Origin: JAXLRU01 sp046330935
GTDB taxonomy: Bacteria; Actinomycetota; Actinomycetes; Actinomycetales; Kineosporiaceae
Direction of reading: 5' to 3'
Assembly (NCBI GenBank): GCA_046330935.1
Contig: JAXLRU010000005.1
Location: 1-64,000, forward strand
DNA: 64,000 nucleotides
Positions 8,674-18,261 of the stretch are shown here, one piece after another. Within the stretch, counting starts at the first letter, position 1; each line of letters begins with the position of its first letter. Position numbers and translations under genes: made by a program. The notes beneath the pieces are model-generated. The model did not search any database. It saw only the letters and a list, made by a program, of their open reading frames with translations, and was not told the origin of the DNA.

Positions 8674-9182
8674 GTCCGGCCGAACTGGTCGGCGGCGACG
8701 TCGAGCTCCGTCTCGCTGAACGTGTACAGCGCGTCGAGCTGCGCGACGGTCGGCGCCCGGCGCAGGGCCGCGCGCACCGCTCCCGCGTACTGCCGCAGCA
8801 TGGCGCGCACCTGAACGGGCGCCGTGGGGGCCTGCGCGTCGAGGTCGGCGGCCCAGGCCGACAGGTCCTGCCGCAGCCCGGTGAAGGCGCGGTCCCGCTC
8901 CGCGGTCGCGCCGCTCTCGCCGGCACGCACCGTGGCCTGGAAGAGACGGGTGAACGTCTCGGTGCGGGAGATGATCGTGGCGCGGGCGCGGTCGCAGGCC
9001 GCCTGCGTGGCGGGATCCAGCGTGCGCGTGGGAGTCGAGGTGGAGGCGAGGGCCGCTGGCGGGCCGGCGTTCGGGGTCCCGCACGCCGCCAGGCCGCCGG
9101 TCACCGCCAGGCAGGTCAGCAGCACCGCCGCGACGCGGCAGGGCGCCTTCGCGCAGCGAGAGGAGGCGGAGAACGGGGACAT
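8667..9182 (-). CDS. Putative lipoprotein, unknown function
   Basis: A 171-residue exported protein. The N-terminus is positively charged, then hydrophobic, and ends in a lipobox, LAAC-G, so Cys would be lipidated. The mature part is Ala/Arg-rich and predicted helical, with no motif I recognise. ATG 9182 is chosen over an upstream in-frame ATG because GGAG lies 5 nt ahead of it and the lipobox then falls at the correct distance. It overlaps the start of the Ni/Co transporter gene, so the two are probably one operon; a role as a metal-binding or accessory lipoprotein is only inferred from that. Confidence 0.7.
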   Translation of the reverse strand: MSPFSASSRCAKAPCRVAAVLLTCLAVTGGLAACGTPNAGPPAALASTSTPTRTLDPATQAACDRARATIISRTETFTRLFQATVRAGESGATAERDRAFTGLRQDLSAWAADLDAQAPTAPVQVRAMLRQYAGAVRAALRRAPTVAQLDALYTFSETELDVAADQFGRTC

Positions 9183-9217
9183 GGGGACTCCAGGGCGGGC
9201 GGAGGTCGGGAAAGGCG

Positions 9218-9253
9218 CGGTCCCGGCCGCTGGGCCAGCAGCGGCCGGGACCG
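9218..9253. terminator. Hairpin (second of two) between the PL11 and lipoprotein genes
   Basis: A perfect 15-bp inverted repeat (9218-9232 / 9239-9253) has a 6-nt loop. It lies 36-71 bp upstream of the lipoprotein start and just beyond another hairpin, so it may act as a backup terminator or as a leader structure. Confidence 0.5.
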
Positions 9254-9274
9254 GCAACAGAGGAGGGGCCGGCG

Positions 9275-9310
9275 TCCCCTCCTCAGCGGCGGGTGCCGCT
9301 GAGGAGGGGA
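9275..9310 (-). terminator. Hairpin terminator after the PL11 lyase gene
   Basis: A perfect 16-bp stem (9275-9290 / 9295-9310) with a 4-nt loop starts 8 bp beyond the lyase stop codon. Confidence 0.7.
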
Positions 9311-9317
9311 GGGCGGT

Positions 9318-12155
9318 TCAGGATCGGGCCCACTGCTGGTTGGTGCCGCCGTTGCAGGTGTAGACCTCGATCTCCGTGCCCGCGGCAGTGCCCCGGGCGA
9401 CGGCGTCGAGGCAGAGACCGCTGGCGACGTGGGTGACGGTGCTGCCCGAGACGGTCCAGGTCGTCGCCGAGGCGTCGGAGCAGGGTCCGGTGACGGCGCG
9501 CGCACCGTTCGTGGCAGGCGAGGACGCCGGCTGCAGGCAGGTGCTGCCGTACACGCGGAGCTGACCGCTCGGGGTGAGGGACCAGGTCTGGTTCTCGCCC
9601 CCGGTGCAGTCGGCCAGGACGGCCAGCGTGCCGGGCGTCGCCGTCGGTGCCGCGAGGCACCGCTGCGAGCCCACGCCCTTCAGGGGACCGGCAGTGCCAC
9701 CGTCACCCGGGTCTCCGCCACCGCCCGTGCACGACGGCGTCGCGGAGCCGCTGGGCTTGCTCGCGACCGGCGTGATGGTGACGTCGTCCAGGAGGAACTG
9801 GCTCGGGACGGCGTCCGCATCACAGGCCGTGGAGGTGGTCACAGCGAGCGTGACCTTGCCCTTGCCCTGCCACTGGAAGGCCGAGACCGTCGTGGCCCAG
9901 CCGCCGGCGGAGCGGGCGGGGTAGCTGACCGCACCGTCGATCTTCTGCTGCGGGGCGACCGTGAAGACCGCGGGCTGCTGGCCCGAGGCCACCTTGACCG
10001 CGGCGTTGATCTGGTACCACTGGCCGACCTTCAGCCCCGAGACGTCCACCTGGCGCTTCGGGCCCACCTTGACCTTCTTGGCCCCCGTGACCTGCAGGGC
10101 CTTGCCCGGGGTCGTCGCGCCACCGCTGACGACGCTCAGGGTGAGCTTCTGCGCCGCCTTGGTGACCCACCCCGTCGTCGCTCCGCTCTCGAACGTGTCG
10201 CTGAGCACGCTCGGGGTGTCGGTCGGGGTGGGGGTGGTGTCGGTCGGGGTCGGCGTGGTCGTGGATCCACCCGGGGTGAAGACGGTCGGCCACGGAGTGG
10301 ACGTCATGCCGTCCCCGATGAAGAACGAGGGGTGCGGCGGCTGGTTGTAGGCGGTGTTCTGCCACGCGATGGCCTCGCGGTACTGGCGGTCGTGGAGCAG
10401 GGTGACCATCCGGCGGTCGGTGGCGATGGGAGTCGAGTAGATGCGCAGGGCGCGGTCGTCGGACGTGGGCCAGATGACCTCCTCGCGCCAGTCGCCCCAC
10501 AGGTCTCCCGACAGGGACGGGTTGGACTTCGTGCCGTTGCCGGTGTGCACGTTGCTCGCCGTCAACACGCGGTTGTCCCCGCTGGTCGTGTACTTGTCGA
10601 TGTGGGTGCTGTCGAGCAGCTCGCGCAGCGGGTCGCCGTCCCACCAGGCGAGGAAGTTCGCCGAGCCGGGCTTGCGGCCCAGGGCCGCTCCCGTGGCCGC
10701 ACTGGTGAGGCTGCCGACGGCGGAGGACCAGGCTTCCGCGCCGGGGTTGCCGGCGTAGATGTCGGCGGCGACGCCGCGGCCGTTGTCGCACTTGCACGAG
10801 GGGTGCTGCCAGATGATCGCGCCGGTGCGGGCGTCGGCCAGCCAGTCGGCGGGCATGTCGGTGTGCTCGCTGGGCTTGAAGACCTCCAGCCCGGGGCGGG
10901 AGGGGATCAGGTCACCGACGTGGTAGGCGTCGCCGTGGTGGGTGTTGTTGTTCCACAGCGCCGCGCCGTTGTCGTCGATGGCCATCGAGCCGTACATGAC
11001 CTCGTCCCGGCCGTCGCCGTCGACGTCGGCGATCGAGAGCTGGTGGTTGCCCTGCGAGGTGTAGCGGGAGCCGGCGGAGTTGGAGTCGAACGTCCAGCGC
11101 TTCGTGAGCTTGCCGCCGCGCCAGTCCCAGGCGGCGATGACGGAGCGGGTGTAGTAGCCGCGGGCCATGATGATCGAGGGGCGGACGCCGTCCAGGTAGG
11201 CGGTTCCGGCGAGGAACCGGTCGACCCGGTTGCCGTACGTGTCGCCCCACGCGCCCACGTCCCCGCGGGGCGGGTCGTAGGTGGTGGTGGCGAGCACCGC
11301 GCCCGTCGGACCCGAGAACACGCTGAGGAACTCCGGGCCCGACAGCACGTAGCCGCCGGAGTTGCGGTAGTCCTTGCTCGCGTCACCGATGACCTTGCCG
11401 GTGCCATCCGTCGTGCCGTCGGCGGTCTTCACGGCGACCTCGGCCTTGCCGTCACCGTCGTAGTCGAAGACCTGGAACTGGGCGTAGTGGGCGCCGGAGC
11501 GGATGTTGCGGCCGAGGTTGATCCGCCACAGCCGCTTGCCCTCGAGGGTGATCCCGTCGAGGTAGGTGTTGTCGGTGGCGCCCGACTGCGAGTTGTCCTT
11601 GGCGTTGTTCGGGTACCACTTGAGGACGAGATCGAGGTCTCCGTCACCGTCCAGGTCACCCGCGCTGGCGTCGTTGGCGGTGTACCCGCTCCCGGGGGAG
11701 CTGATCGGCACGTCGAGGTAGCCTCCGGAGCCGAACGCGAGCGCGCTCGCCGCCGCCTGCTCGACGCCGTTGACGACGGCCCGCACCGTGTAGCCGCTGC
11801 CGCTGGACTGGCCGCGGTCGAGGTAGTTGGTCGAGCTCGTGAGCGGCGTGGAGTTGAGCTTGGTGCTGCCGCGGTACACGTTGAACGCGATGCTCTGCGG
11901 GTCGGTGGCGAGCAGTCGCCACGAGACGAGGACGCCCGTGCTGCTGGGGACGGCAACCGCTCCGCGGTCGAGGTGCTCGGCCTGCCAGGCGGCAGCCGCG
12001 AGGGGAGTGACGCGACGAGGGCTGGAGGTGTTCTCCAGTGCAGAGGCATGGACGGCGGGTGCCATCAGCGCCGAACCGGTGAGGATCGCGGTGGCGGTGG
12101 CCGGTAGGGCACGGCTGCGGCGTCGGCGACGCGGCCGCGGTGGCGTGCGGTTCAC
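9318..12155 (-). CDS. Secreted PL11 rhamnogalacturonan lyase with carbohydrate-binding module and ricin-type lectin
   Basis: It cleaves the rhamnogalacturonan I backbone by beta-elimination outside the cell. Residues 1-40 are a twin-Arg-rich or Sec signal region. The catalytic part (about 45-620) begins AEHLDRGAVAV, typical of PL11 (YesW/YesX type), and contains the calcium-binding loops of the beta-propeller: DLDGDGDLDL, DYDGDGKAEV, DVDGDGRDEV. A Thr/Pro linker, the shared carbohydrate-binding module (about 650-797) and a C-terminal ricin-type lectin follow. GTG 12155 is chosen because GGAGG lies 5 nt upstream; the TTG further upstream overlaps that ribosome site. A candidate operator lies 92-113 bp upstream. 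Together with the CE12 and CE2 esterases it forms a pectin-directed group. Confidence 0.92.
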   Translation of the reverse strand: MNRTPPRPRRRRRSRALPATATAILTGSALMAPAVHASALENTSSPRRVTPLAAAAWQAEHLDRGAVAVPSSTGVLVSWRLLATDPQSIAFNVYRGSTKLNSTPLTSSTNYLDRGQSSGSGYTVRAVVNGVEQAAASALAFGSGGYLDVPISSPGSGYTANDASAGDLDGDGDLDLVLKWYPNNAKDNSQSGATDNTYLDGITLEGKRLWRINLGRNIRSGAHYAQFQVFDYDGDGKAEVAVKTADGTTDGTGKVIGDASKDYRNSGGYVLSGPEFLSVFSGPTGAVLATTTYDPPRGDVGAWGDTYGNRVDRFLAGTAYLDGVRPSIIMARGYYTRSVIAAWDWRGGKLTKRWTFDSNSAGSRYTSQGNHQLSIADVDGDGRDEVMYGSMAIDDNGAALWNNNTHHGDAYHVGDLIPSRPGLEVFKPSEHTDMPADWLADARTGAIIWQHPSCKCDNGRGVAADIYAGNPGAEAWSSAVGSLTSAATGAALGRKPGSANFLAWWDGDPLRELLDSTHIDKYTTSGDNRVLTASNVHTGNGTKSNPSLSGDLWGDWREEVIWPTSDDRALRIYSTPIATDRRMVTLLHDRQYREAIAWQNTAYNQPPHPSFFIGDGMTSTPWPTVFTPGGSTTTPTPTDTTPTPTDTPSVLSDTFESGATTGWVTKAAQKLTLSVVSGGATTPGKALQVTGAKKVKVGPKRQVDVSGLKVGQWYQINAAVKVASGQQPAVFTVAPQQKIDGAVSYPARSAGGWATTVSAFQWQGKGKVTLAVTTSTACDADAVPSQFLLDDVTITPVASKPSGSATPSCTGGGGDPGDGGTAGPLKGVGSQRCLAAPTATPGTLAVLADCTGGENQTWSLTPSGQLRVYGSTCLQPASSPATNGARAVTGPCSDASATTWTVSGSTVTHVASGLCLDAVARGTAAGTEIEVYTCNGGTNQQWARS
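9765..10208 (-). repeat. Copy 3 of the shared carbohydrate-binding module
   Basis: Same module as 3090-3533 and 5356-5799, here starting DTFESG and ending VTITPV, in the lyase gene. It has slightly more substitutions than the other two copies (for example KKVKVGPKRQVDV is kept, but AFQWQGKGK replaces GFQWQGKGK). Confidence 0.75.
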
Positions 12156-12246
12156 AAGGTCCTCCAACGGTGCTGTCCGAGGCTCCGGGCGGGCCTCGCC
12201 GCGGCGAGGGTGACGCCGCGTGTCCCTCTAGACCTCACAGAGACCA

Positions 12247-12268
12247 CCACGATTACCGAAAATCATGG
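12247..12268. promoter_or_regulatory. Candidate operator upstream of the PL11 lyase
   Basis: The inverted repeat CCACGATT, 6-bp spacer, AATCATGG (8-bp arms with one mismatch) stands out in an A+T-richer patch upstream of the lyase start. Its size suits a dimeric repressor such as a LacI or GntR protein. No regulator gene is nearby, so the assignment is tentative. Confidence 0.45.
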
Positions 12269-12383
12269 GTCGGGTTGCTGAGGGTCCCTCACGCGGAGGA
12301 AAGGACGTGACACCGGGTGACGATGAGTAGCGCTTCGACGAATCACCGACCCGGCGGGCAAGGCGATCCGTGCCGCCGCGGGC

Positions 12384-12416
12384 GAGGGCGCCCCACCCGT
12401 GAGGTGAGGCGCCCTC
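12384..12416 (-). terminator. Hairpin terminator after the secreted protein gene
   Basis: A 9-bp perfect stem, GAGGGCGCC / GGCGCCCTC, extendable through one mismatch, lies immediately beyond the minus-strand stop at 12423. Confidence 0.6.
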
Positions 12417-12422
12417 ATCCGC

Positions 12423-13550
12423 TCAGCGGGACTTGGTGAGGGTGAGCGTCGGGACGGCGTCGGTCGGGGCGCCGTCCGCCGTCGGCAGGACGCGGATGGT
12501 GAAGGTGCCCTTGTCCAGCCACAGCTGGAGCTGCCCGGCGTCGAGGGGGAGGGCCGTCTCGCGGTCGGCGCCCTGCTGGAACGCGAACAGCGCCGGGTCG
12601 GGCGTCCCCGCGCCACCCGGCGCGACGTCGACCGTCGCCGCGCCGGCCTTCGGGACCGTCAGGACGTAGTCGACGACCCCGTCAGCGCGACCGGCGAGCC
12701 GGAACGGCTTCCCCCACGTCACGGGGGTGACCGTGACGGGCACCCGCTCGGCGCGCAGGACGAGGGTGCCGCGGTCCCCGGTCGTGCCGGTCAGGGTCAG
12801 GTGCGGGTCCGACCCGGCGTGCGGCGTCCACAGCTCCGGCATCAGGGCCGGGACGAGCAGGCTGCTGCCGGCAGATGCGTCGAAGTCCAGCCGCGGATCG
12901 GGCGGGTAGATCGTCGCGGGCGGCCCGAAGGCACCGTTGCCCAGCCGCAGGACCTCCTTGGCGACGGGTGCCTTCTGCGGCGTGACGAAGCGGCTGCGGA
13001 CGACGCTCAGGCGCACCGGCTCGTGCAGGGAGAAGCCGGGCAGGTGCACGTCGGCGACGGATCCCTGTCGTGGCAGCGCGACGGTGGCGGTGCGGCCGGC
13101 GGCCAGCGTCGCGTCCTTGAAGGTCACGGCCCCGAAGGACACCGTGACCGGGCCCAGCACCTCGCTCGCGTAGATGCCGACGTGAGCGGTCACCGCCTCG
13201 CCGATGGGGCCGGGCATGCCTGGCGGCGTGTCGAAGCCGACCACCTGGAAGCTGCCGCCGGTGGGGGAGGTGTCGGCGTTGTAGGCCGGCACCTCGCCCT
13301 CGGGCCCGGGGTACAGCCAGAAGCTCACGGCCCGGTTGCCGGGCGAGGTGCCGAAGTCGACCGCGGCGAACGGCAGGGTGCCGGCCGGGAGGAGGAGCTC
13401 GACGTCGGCGTGGTCGGTGAAGGTGATCTTCTGGCCCAGCCGCAGGGTGGGGGCGGGTGTGGCGTGCGCGGCGGGCGTCGCCGTGGCGAGGGTGGTGGCC
13501 GCGAGGGCCAGCAGGACGACGGCAGCACGGATCCGTCTGTTCGTGGACAT
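12423..13550 (-). CDS. Secreted protein of unknown function
   Basis: A 375-residue protein with a clear signal peptide (MSTNRR, a hydrophobic stretch, ATPAAHA, about residue 30). The mature part looks all-beta, with alternating hydrophobic residues, many Pro/Gly turns and no Cys. It includes a region of pre-peptidase-C-terminal type character near the end (DVAPGGAGTPDPALFAF, then LWLDKGTFTIRVLP). I recognise no catalytic motif. The ATG at 13550 has GGGGAA upstream and starts the signal peptide. It is a single gene between the PL11 gene and ettA, with its own terminator. A cell-surface or carbohydrate-linked role is a guess from the neighbourhood. Confidence 0.75.
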   Translation of the reverse strand: MSTNRRIRAAVVLLALAATTLATATPAAHATPAPTLRLGQKITFTDHADVELLLPAGTLPFAAVDFGTSPGNRAVSFWLYPGPEGEVPAYNADTSPTGGSFQVVGFDTPPGMPGPIGEAVTAHVGIYASEVLGPVTVSFGAVTFKDATLAAGRTATVALPRQGSVADVHLPGFSLHEPVRLSVVRSRFVTPQKAPVAKEVLRLGNGAFGPPATIYPPDPRLDFDASAGSSLLVPALMPELWTPHAGSDPHLTLTGTTGDRGTLVLRAERVPVTVTPVTWGKPFRLAGRADGVVDYVLTVPKAGAATVDVAPGGAGTPDPALFAFQQGADRETALPLDAGQLQLWLDKGTFTIRVLPTADGAPTDAVPTLTLTKSR

Positions 13551-13752
13551 GGGTTCCCCGTTGGTCGTGGCGCGCGGACGGCGCCGGCGGCTCGGGCGGT
13601 GGGCCCGAGTGGTGCACTCCGGACCTTAGGGGGCGTGCCCGGCGGTGCGGGCGTTCCTCCACGGAACCTCCACATCGCCCCTCCCGGGCGACGAGGACGT
13701 GGTGACGATCCACAGCGGACGCCGCCGCGCGGGCGGGGCGTCCGGCGGCCGT

Positions 13753-13758
13753 TAGTCT
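13753..13758 (+). promoter_or_regulatory. Leaderless -10 box of ettA
   Basis: TAGTCT ends 7 nt before the ATG, with no Shine-Dalgarno sequence between them. That places the predicted transcription start on or next to the A of the start codon. The same layout precedes several other genes in the window. Confidence 0.55.
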
Positions 13759-13765
13759 TGCCCGC

Positions 13766-15442
<1,677 letters not shown>

Positions 15443-15459
15443 CCGTGTGGTGACGCACG

Positions 15460-15491
15460 CGAAGGGCCCCGACGAACGTCGGGGCCCTTCG
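15460..15491. terminator. Bidirectional hairpin terminator after ettA
   Basis: A perfect 14-bp inverted repeat with a GAAC loop starts 17 bp after the ettA stop. It lies between convergent genes and could serve both. Confidence 0.8.
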
Positions 15492-15585
15492 TCGTTCGCT
15501 GTCAGGGGAGCAAGACCTCATCTGGGGACGCTCGCCGCGCTATAGCCGCGCAGGGAGTCCCCACATCGGGTCGCGCCCGAGGACG

Positions 15586-16014
15586 TCAGTCGCGACCGGC
15601 GGGCTTCTCGCTGCGGTAGCGGCGGTGGAACGTCTCGAGCTGGGCGAGCAGGGGCGTCGCGGCCATCCCGAACCACGCGGCGCGGAAGGACTGGGGCCGC
15701 TTGCTGCCGCGGACGAAGAAGACGATGTTGCGGGCCTTGATCTCGAACTGGGTGATGTCGTACCAGCTCAGATCGCGGTGTGCCGCGTAGGAGGAGTGGA
15801 TGTGCAGCCCCTCGCGGTCCATGCGCAGGTACGGCTTGCGCACCAGCCCCAGCACCAACGCCAGGCAGAACGCGGCAGCGAAGGGCAGCAGGATCCACGC
15901 CTTCAGGAAGACGCAGGCCACGGCGATCGCGCCCATGAGCGCCACCCCCTGGCGGATGCGGCTCAGCTGCTTGTCGGTCTGGGTGAGCTGGATCGGGTCG
16001 AGGTCACGGGCCAC
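15586..16014 (-). CDS. Small membrane protein of unknown function (PH-like)
   Basis: 142 residues. Two closely spaced hydrophobic segments (about 24-60) are followed by a soluble C-terminal part with the pattern YLRMDREGLHIHS...LSWYDITQFEIKARN, the strand pattern of a bacterial PH-like (YdbT/DUF-type) domain. Two N-terminal helices plus a PH-like domain is a known layout for small actinobacterial membrane proteins of unknown role. The GTG at 16014 is preceded at 6 nt by CATCCT with no ribosome site, so the mRNA is probably leaderless. It is a single gene convergent with ettA. Confidence 0.65.
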   Translation of the reverse strand: MARDLDPIQLTQTDKQLSRIRQGVALMGAIAVACVFLKAWILLPFAAAFCLALVLGLVRKPYLRMDREGLHIHSSYAAHRDLSWYDITQFEIKARNIVFFVRGSKRPQSFRAAWFGMAATPLLAQLETFHRRYRSEKPAGRD

Positions 16015-16065
16015 CGCGACAGGATGCCATCCCCTCGCGCGGCCCGTGACCGCGAACCCCTGACG

Positions 16066-17169
16066 TCAGCGGCAGGTCGCCCCGAGTCGGCCGGGGTCAC
16101 CGGCGCCGGTGACGACCAGGCCGCCGGCCTCCGTCGTCACCGACCGCACCCCTGCGGCGTCGGGAGCCGTGAACACGCCGTTCTCGTCGACGTCCACGCG
16201 CGCCAGGTAACCGCCGGGCCAGGCCTCCTTGATCGAGACTGTCGAGCAGCCGGCCCGCATCGCCGAGGCCGCCTTCCGGGTCTTCGTGACCTTCACGCAC
16301 GTGCGCTTGCCGTTCTTGCCCGTCTTGCACTTCGTCGTGACCTTGACCTTGCCCGTCGCCTTCTTGGTCGTCGTGGGCTTCGACGTCGTCGGCACCGGGT
16401 CGGAGGTGGTGGGCTCCGGCGTCGTGGTGGTGGGCTTGGGCGTCGTGGTGGTCGGCGTCGGCGTGGACGTCGTGCCCTGGATGTCGACGTCGCTGCACAG
16501 GTAGTACGTCTGGTCGCTGTGGCTGGCCTTCCACAGCGTGAACAGGACACGGCGGCCGGGGTACCCGGTGGCGTCGACGTCCATCGTGTACGCGGAGCCG
16601 TTGACACTCGGGTCGACGATGCCGCCGTTGCCCGAGGTGGGGATGCGTCCGATCTCGGAGATCTGGACGACGTCGTCCCAGCCGAGCGCCTTCGTCGTCG
16701 GGTCGAAGCCGTCCTTGGAGATGTAGACCTTCATCCAGTCGGCACCGTGCGAGGCGCCGTCCACGAGGTTCAGCTTGAACTTCGCCGGCTTGGGCGTCGC
16801 GATCCAGTTGCCCGGCTGCGACAGCACCGCGTACGTGGCGCTGCCGGCGGAACAGATGTCCGTGATCGACGTGTACTTGCCGGCGAGGCCGTCGACGAGC
16901 ATGCCGTTGAAGTTCCACATGGCGCCGGGGCTCTTCTGGAAGGCGTTCCAGCACATGGGGTCGCTGTCGCGGTAGGACGTCGACAGGTGGATGCCGCCGT
17001 ACAGCTTGAGGCAGCGGTACCCGCGGGCGATGGGGTCGTTCACGTTGCCGTGGGCGGAGGCGGCGGGCGCGAGGGCGACGCCTGCGGCGGCGGCCAGGCC
17101 CGAGGCGAGCAGGGTGGAGGCGATCAGGGCGACGACGTGCGTTCGGGTTCGACGGTGAACACGCAGCAT
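16066..17169 (-). CDS. Secreted AA10 lytic polysaccharide monooxygenase with degenerate C-terminal module
   Basis: A copper enzyme that oxidatively cleaves cellulose or chitin. The signal peptide ends at residue 39 (APAASA) so that His40 (HGNVNDP) becomes the N-terminal residue of the histidine brace. His141 (GASHGADWMKVYIS) is the second ligand. The domain runs to about residue 240, followed by a Thr/Pro linker, a Lys-rich two-Cys motif (CKTGKNGKRTC) shared with two other secreted enzymes here, and a short C-terminal domain that looks like a truncated CBM2. ATG 17169 has AGGAG 6 nt upstream, and only this start gives the required signal peptide. It has its own promoter. Substrate cannot be read with certainty. 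Confidence 0.92.
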   Translation of the reverse strand: MLRVHRRTRTHVVALIASTLLASGLAAAAGVALAPAASAHGNVNDPIARGYRCLKLYGGIHLSTSYRDSDPMCWNAFQKSPGAMWNFNGMLVDGLAGKYTSITDICSAGSATYAVLSQPGNWIATPKPAKFKLNLVDGASHGADWMKVYISKDGFDPTTKALGWDDVVQISEIGRIPTSGNGGIVDPSVNGSAYTMDVDATGYPGRRVLFTLWKASHSDQTYYLCSDVDIQGTTSTPTPTTTTPKPTTTTPEPTTSDPVPTTSKPTTTKKATGKVKVTTKCKTGKNGKRTCVKVTKTRKAASAMRAGCSTVSIKEAWPGGYLARVDVDENGVFTAPDAAGVRSVTTEAGGLVVTGAGDPGRLGATCR

Positions 17170-17243
17170 GGGGCACTCCTGGAGCATTCGGGGAGCGCCG
17201 GGGCCGCCGGGGGCCGGGGGCGCTCCGTCCGGGCGTGCGCGCC

Positions 17244-17272
17244 ACGTTAAGAATGATTCAAGGATCACGCAA
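17244..17272 (-). promoter_or_regulatory. Promoter of the LPMO gene
   Basis: Minus strand: TTGCGT (17267-17272), 17-bp spacer, TAACGT (17244-17249). The -10 hexamer is identical to that of the GH30 gene at 63560-63565. The leader would be about 70 nt. The spacer is unusually A+T-rich. Confidence 0.6.
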
Positions 17273-17306
17273 TCCGGTACGGGTGTGCGTCGCCCACCGG
17301 GGCACC

Positions 17307-18221
17307 TTAGCTGTCGGGCGGGCCGTCGCCGTCACGCGTCGTGGTCGATGCCAGCGCTGCGTAGAGCTCCGGGCGCCGGTCGGCCAGCAGGTCGTTGCGC
17401 GCCGAGACGCGCTTGTCGCGGCTGCGCCGGAGGTCCACGTGCCCGTGGAGGACCGTCGCCCGGCCGTCGTCGCCGGGAGCGCCGGCGTCGGCGATCGCCA
17501 CCGGCGCGCCGGTCGCGTCCGCGATCAGGGAACCGCCGATCCACGACACCCGCCCGCCGCCCGCGTCCATCCGCGCGGGGGCCGGTTCGGCGCCCGCCCG
17601 GTCGCACACCGCGACGGCCAGGCCGTTCGTGGCAGCCGCGGCGAGCGCCTTCACCTGCTCCGGCGGCCGCTCCCCGGCGGGCCACCAGGCCCCTCGCGGC
17701 CAGCAGGCGGGCACCGCGACGACGTCGGCCCCCGCCAGCGCCGCCAGGCGCACCCACTCGGGGAACTCCAGGTCGTAGCGGATCATCACCGCCACCCGCC
17801 CGAGCGCCGTCTCCACGACGGGAGGGGCGGCGTCGCCGGGCACGAAGAGGTCGGGCTCGGCGTCCCACAGGTGCACCTTGCGGTAGACGACGCGCACCCC
17901 CGAGGCGTCGACGAGCACCGCGCTGTTGTGCAGGACCTCGCCGCCGTCCTCGCAGACGCCGGCGACGAGGACGACGTCCAGCTCCGTGGCCAGCGCCCCG
18001 AGCAGCGACGCCGTGGGCCCGGTCGCGGCGTCCTCGGCCAGGGACCGCGCCGTCGTCGCGTCGGGCAGGCAGTAGCCGGACGCGAGGAGCTCCGGAAGGA
18101 CGATCAGTCGGGCGCCGGCGGCCGCTGCCGCGCGGACGGCGTCCTCGGCGCGGCGCAGGTTGCCCGCGACGTCCCCGACGGCCAGCTCGAGCTGGCAGCA
18201 CGCGATCCCCCCGCCGTGCAC
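17307..18221 (-). CDS. Carbon-nitrogen hydrolase (nitrilase) homologue lacking the catalytic cysteine
   Basis: Nitrilase-superfamily amidases cleave C-N bonds with a Glu-Lys-Cys triad. Here Glu is present (IVLPELL), Lys is present (YRKVHLWD), but the nucleophile position in the usual 'ICYDLEFPE' reads IRYDLEFPE: Arg148, codon CGC at 17778-17780, one base from TGC. Classical catalysis should therefore be absent unless the base is a sequencing error. The 304-residue length is normal. GTG 18221 is chosen because GGAGG lies 8 nt upstream; GTG 18257 is the alternative. The gene lies 41 bp after speB in a tesB-speB-nitrilase operon, so a role near agmatine/putrescine metabolism (as for N-carbamoylputrescine amidase) is inferred only. 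Confidence 0.8.
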   Translation of the reverse strand: MHGGGIACCQLELAVGDVAGNLRRAEDAVRAAAAAGARLIVLPELLASGYCLPDATTARSLAEDAATGPTASLLGALATELDVVLVAGVCEDGGEVLHNSAVLVDASGVRVVYRKVHLWDAEPDLFVPGDAAPPVVETALGRVAVMIRYDLEFPEWVRLAALAGADVVAVPACWPRGAWWPAGERPPEQVKALAAAATNGLAVAVCDRAGAEPAPARMDAGGGRVSWIGGSLIADATGAPVAIADAGAPGDDGRATVLHGHVDLRRSRDKRVSARNDLLADRRPELYAALASTTTRDGDGPPDS

Positions 18222-18261
18222 GGCCTCGACCTCCGGCGGCTGCGCGGGCCCGGCCACGGCG

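Noticed and set aside
1..12155. A Bacteroides-style polysaccharide utilisation locus
   Set aside because: No SusC/SusD, sensor or sugar transporter is visible; only secreted enzymes cluster.
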